From Candidatus Avipropionibacterium avicola (GTDB lineage Bacteria; Actinomycetota; Actinomycetes; Propionibacteriales; Propionibacteriaceae): a DNA stretch of 8,257 nucleotides. This document shows positions 7,934 to 8,257 of this stretch, in pieces (position 1 is the stretch's first letter; each line of letters begins with the position of its first letter). The notes under the pieces were generated by a model, which was not told where the DNA came from, ran no database searches, and saw nothing but the letters and a program-made list of their open reading frames with translations. The DNA lies in assembly GCA_018715445.1 (NCBI GenBank), contig DVLP01000169.1, forward strand, positions 1 through 8,257, read 5' to 3'. A program made the translations under genes and the position numbers.

Positions 7934-8257
7934 TCACGCGCGGGTCGCCACCAGTACGTCACGGTGGATCGAGGAGTCGACCCGATGGGCGAGCTGGGTC
8001 CAGGCCCCCTCGTCGAAGGGGGCCAGTCCGGCTCCGGACACCAACCCCAGCAGGGATTCCCGGGCCAGCCCGGTGGTGTTCCAGGCGAGTGCGAAGACGC
8101 CGCCACGGCGCAGTTGGCCTGCCCACACCGGGATCGCCTCGGCGAGCAGGTCCTTGGCCGAACGCGTACGGCGACCGTCGTGGTTGCTGCCATGGACGAC
8201 CCCGTACGGGGCGTCGGCGATCACCGCATCGAACTTCCGCTTCCCCCACAGGGCAGC
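7934..8257 (-). CDS. SAM-dependent methyltransferase, C-terminal 107 residues (5' end outside window)
   Basis: Leftward frame open from the right edge to a TGA at 7934-7936; no start is inside the window. The visible part begins in F-D-A-V-I-A-D-A-P-Y-G-V-V-H-G-S, where D-A-P-Y (visible residues 15-18) is the [DN]-x-P-[YF] motif IV of amino-methyltransferases acting on DNA or RNA bases. After it come a helix, the strand G-G-V-F-A-L-A-W-N and a closing hydrophobic strand R-D-V-L-V-A-T-R-A, which fits the C-terminal half of a Rossmann methyltransferase. The P-Y-G-V-x-H-G context is closest to TRM11/UPF0020-like RNA guanine-N2 methyltransferases as I know them, but an adenine-N6 enzyme is not excluded. 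Internal GTG and ATG codons are not taken as starts because conserved sequence continues upstream of them. Confidence 0.75.
   Translation of the reverse strand, partial: AALWGKRKFDAVIADAPYGVVHGSNHDGRRTRSAKDLLAEAIPVWAGQLRRGGVFALAWNTTGLARESLLGLVSGAGLAPFDEGAWTQLAHRVDSSIHRDVLVATRA

Overview
The window is a GC-rich stretch with long antisense shadow ORFs, GTG as well as ATG starts, and TGA as the stop of every gene whose end is visible. This is typical of a high-GC actinobacterium. The gene set would fit a soil or environmental actinomycete, possibly of the Propionibacteriales, but that placement is a guess from composition and protein style. I see no rRNA, tRNA, CRISPR array, phage gene or transposase.

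Layout. Five of the seven genes read leftward in the left and centre of the window. In order of transcription they are: a SixA-type phosphohistidine phosphatase (6826 to 6326); a flavin reductase resembling PaaE without its ferredoxin domain (6324 to 5557); an NADP-type glutamate dehydrogenase, gdhA (5442 to 4099); an SGNH/GDSL esterase (4083 to 3082); and, after a 269-base gap, a large FAD plus Fe-S dehydrogenase of the D-lactate dehydrogenase/GlpC-fusion type, which runs off the left edge missing only its last residues. To the right, a CE7 acetyl-xylan-esterase/cephalosporin-C-deacetylase homologue reads rightward (6911 to 7906) from a short divergent spacer shared with sixA. It converges on the C-terminal 107 residues of a leftward methyltransferase with a D-A-P-Y motif, which enters from the right edge.

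How the genes relate. sixA and the reductase are one base apart and almost certainly co-transcribed. gdhA and the SGNH esterase are 15 bases apart in the same reading register and are probably a second unit, which may or may not be read through from the reductase. gdhA assimilates ammonium at the expense of NADPH. The FAD/Fe-S dehydrogenase would feed electrons from a 2-hydroxyacid into the respiratory chain. The two ester hydrolases belong to unrelated folds and probably act on acylated sugars or similar small esters. No single pathway joins all seven genes.

Most notable non-coding feature: a 30-base imperfect inverted repeat with a 21-base loop (2947-3027) in the gap before the dehydrogenase. 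All four of its mismatches are transitions, and three are G-U compatible in the leftward transcript. Most of the window looks like ordinary core metabolism. I do not see convincing evidence for a new multi-gene system.
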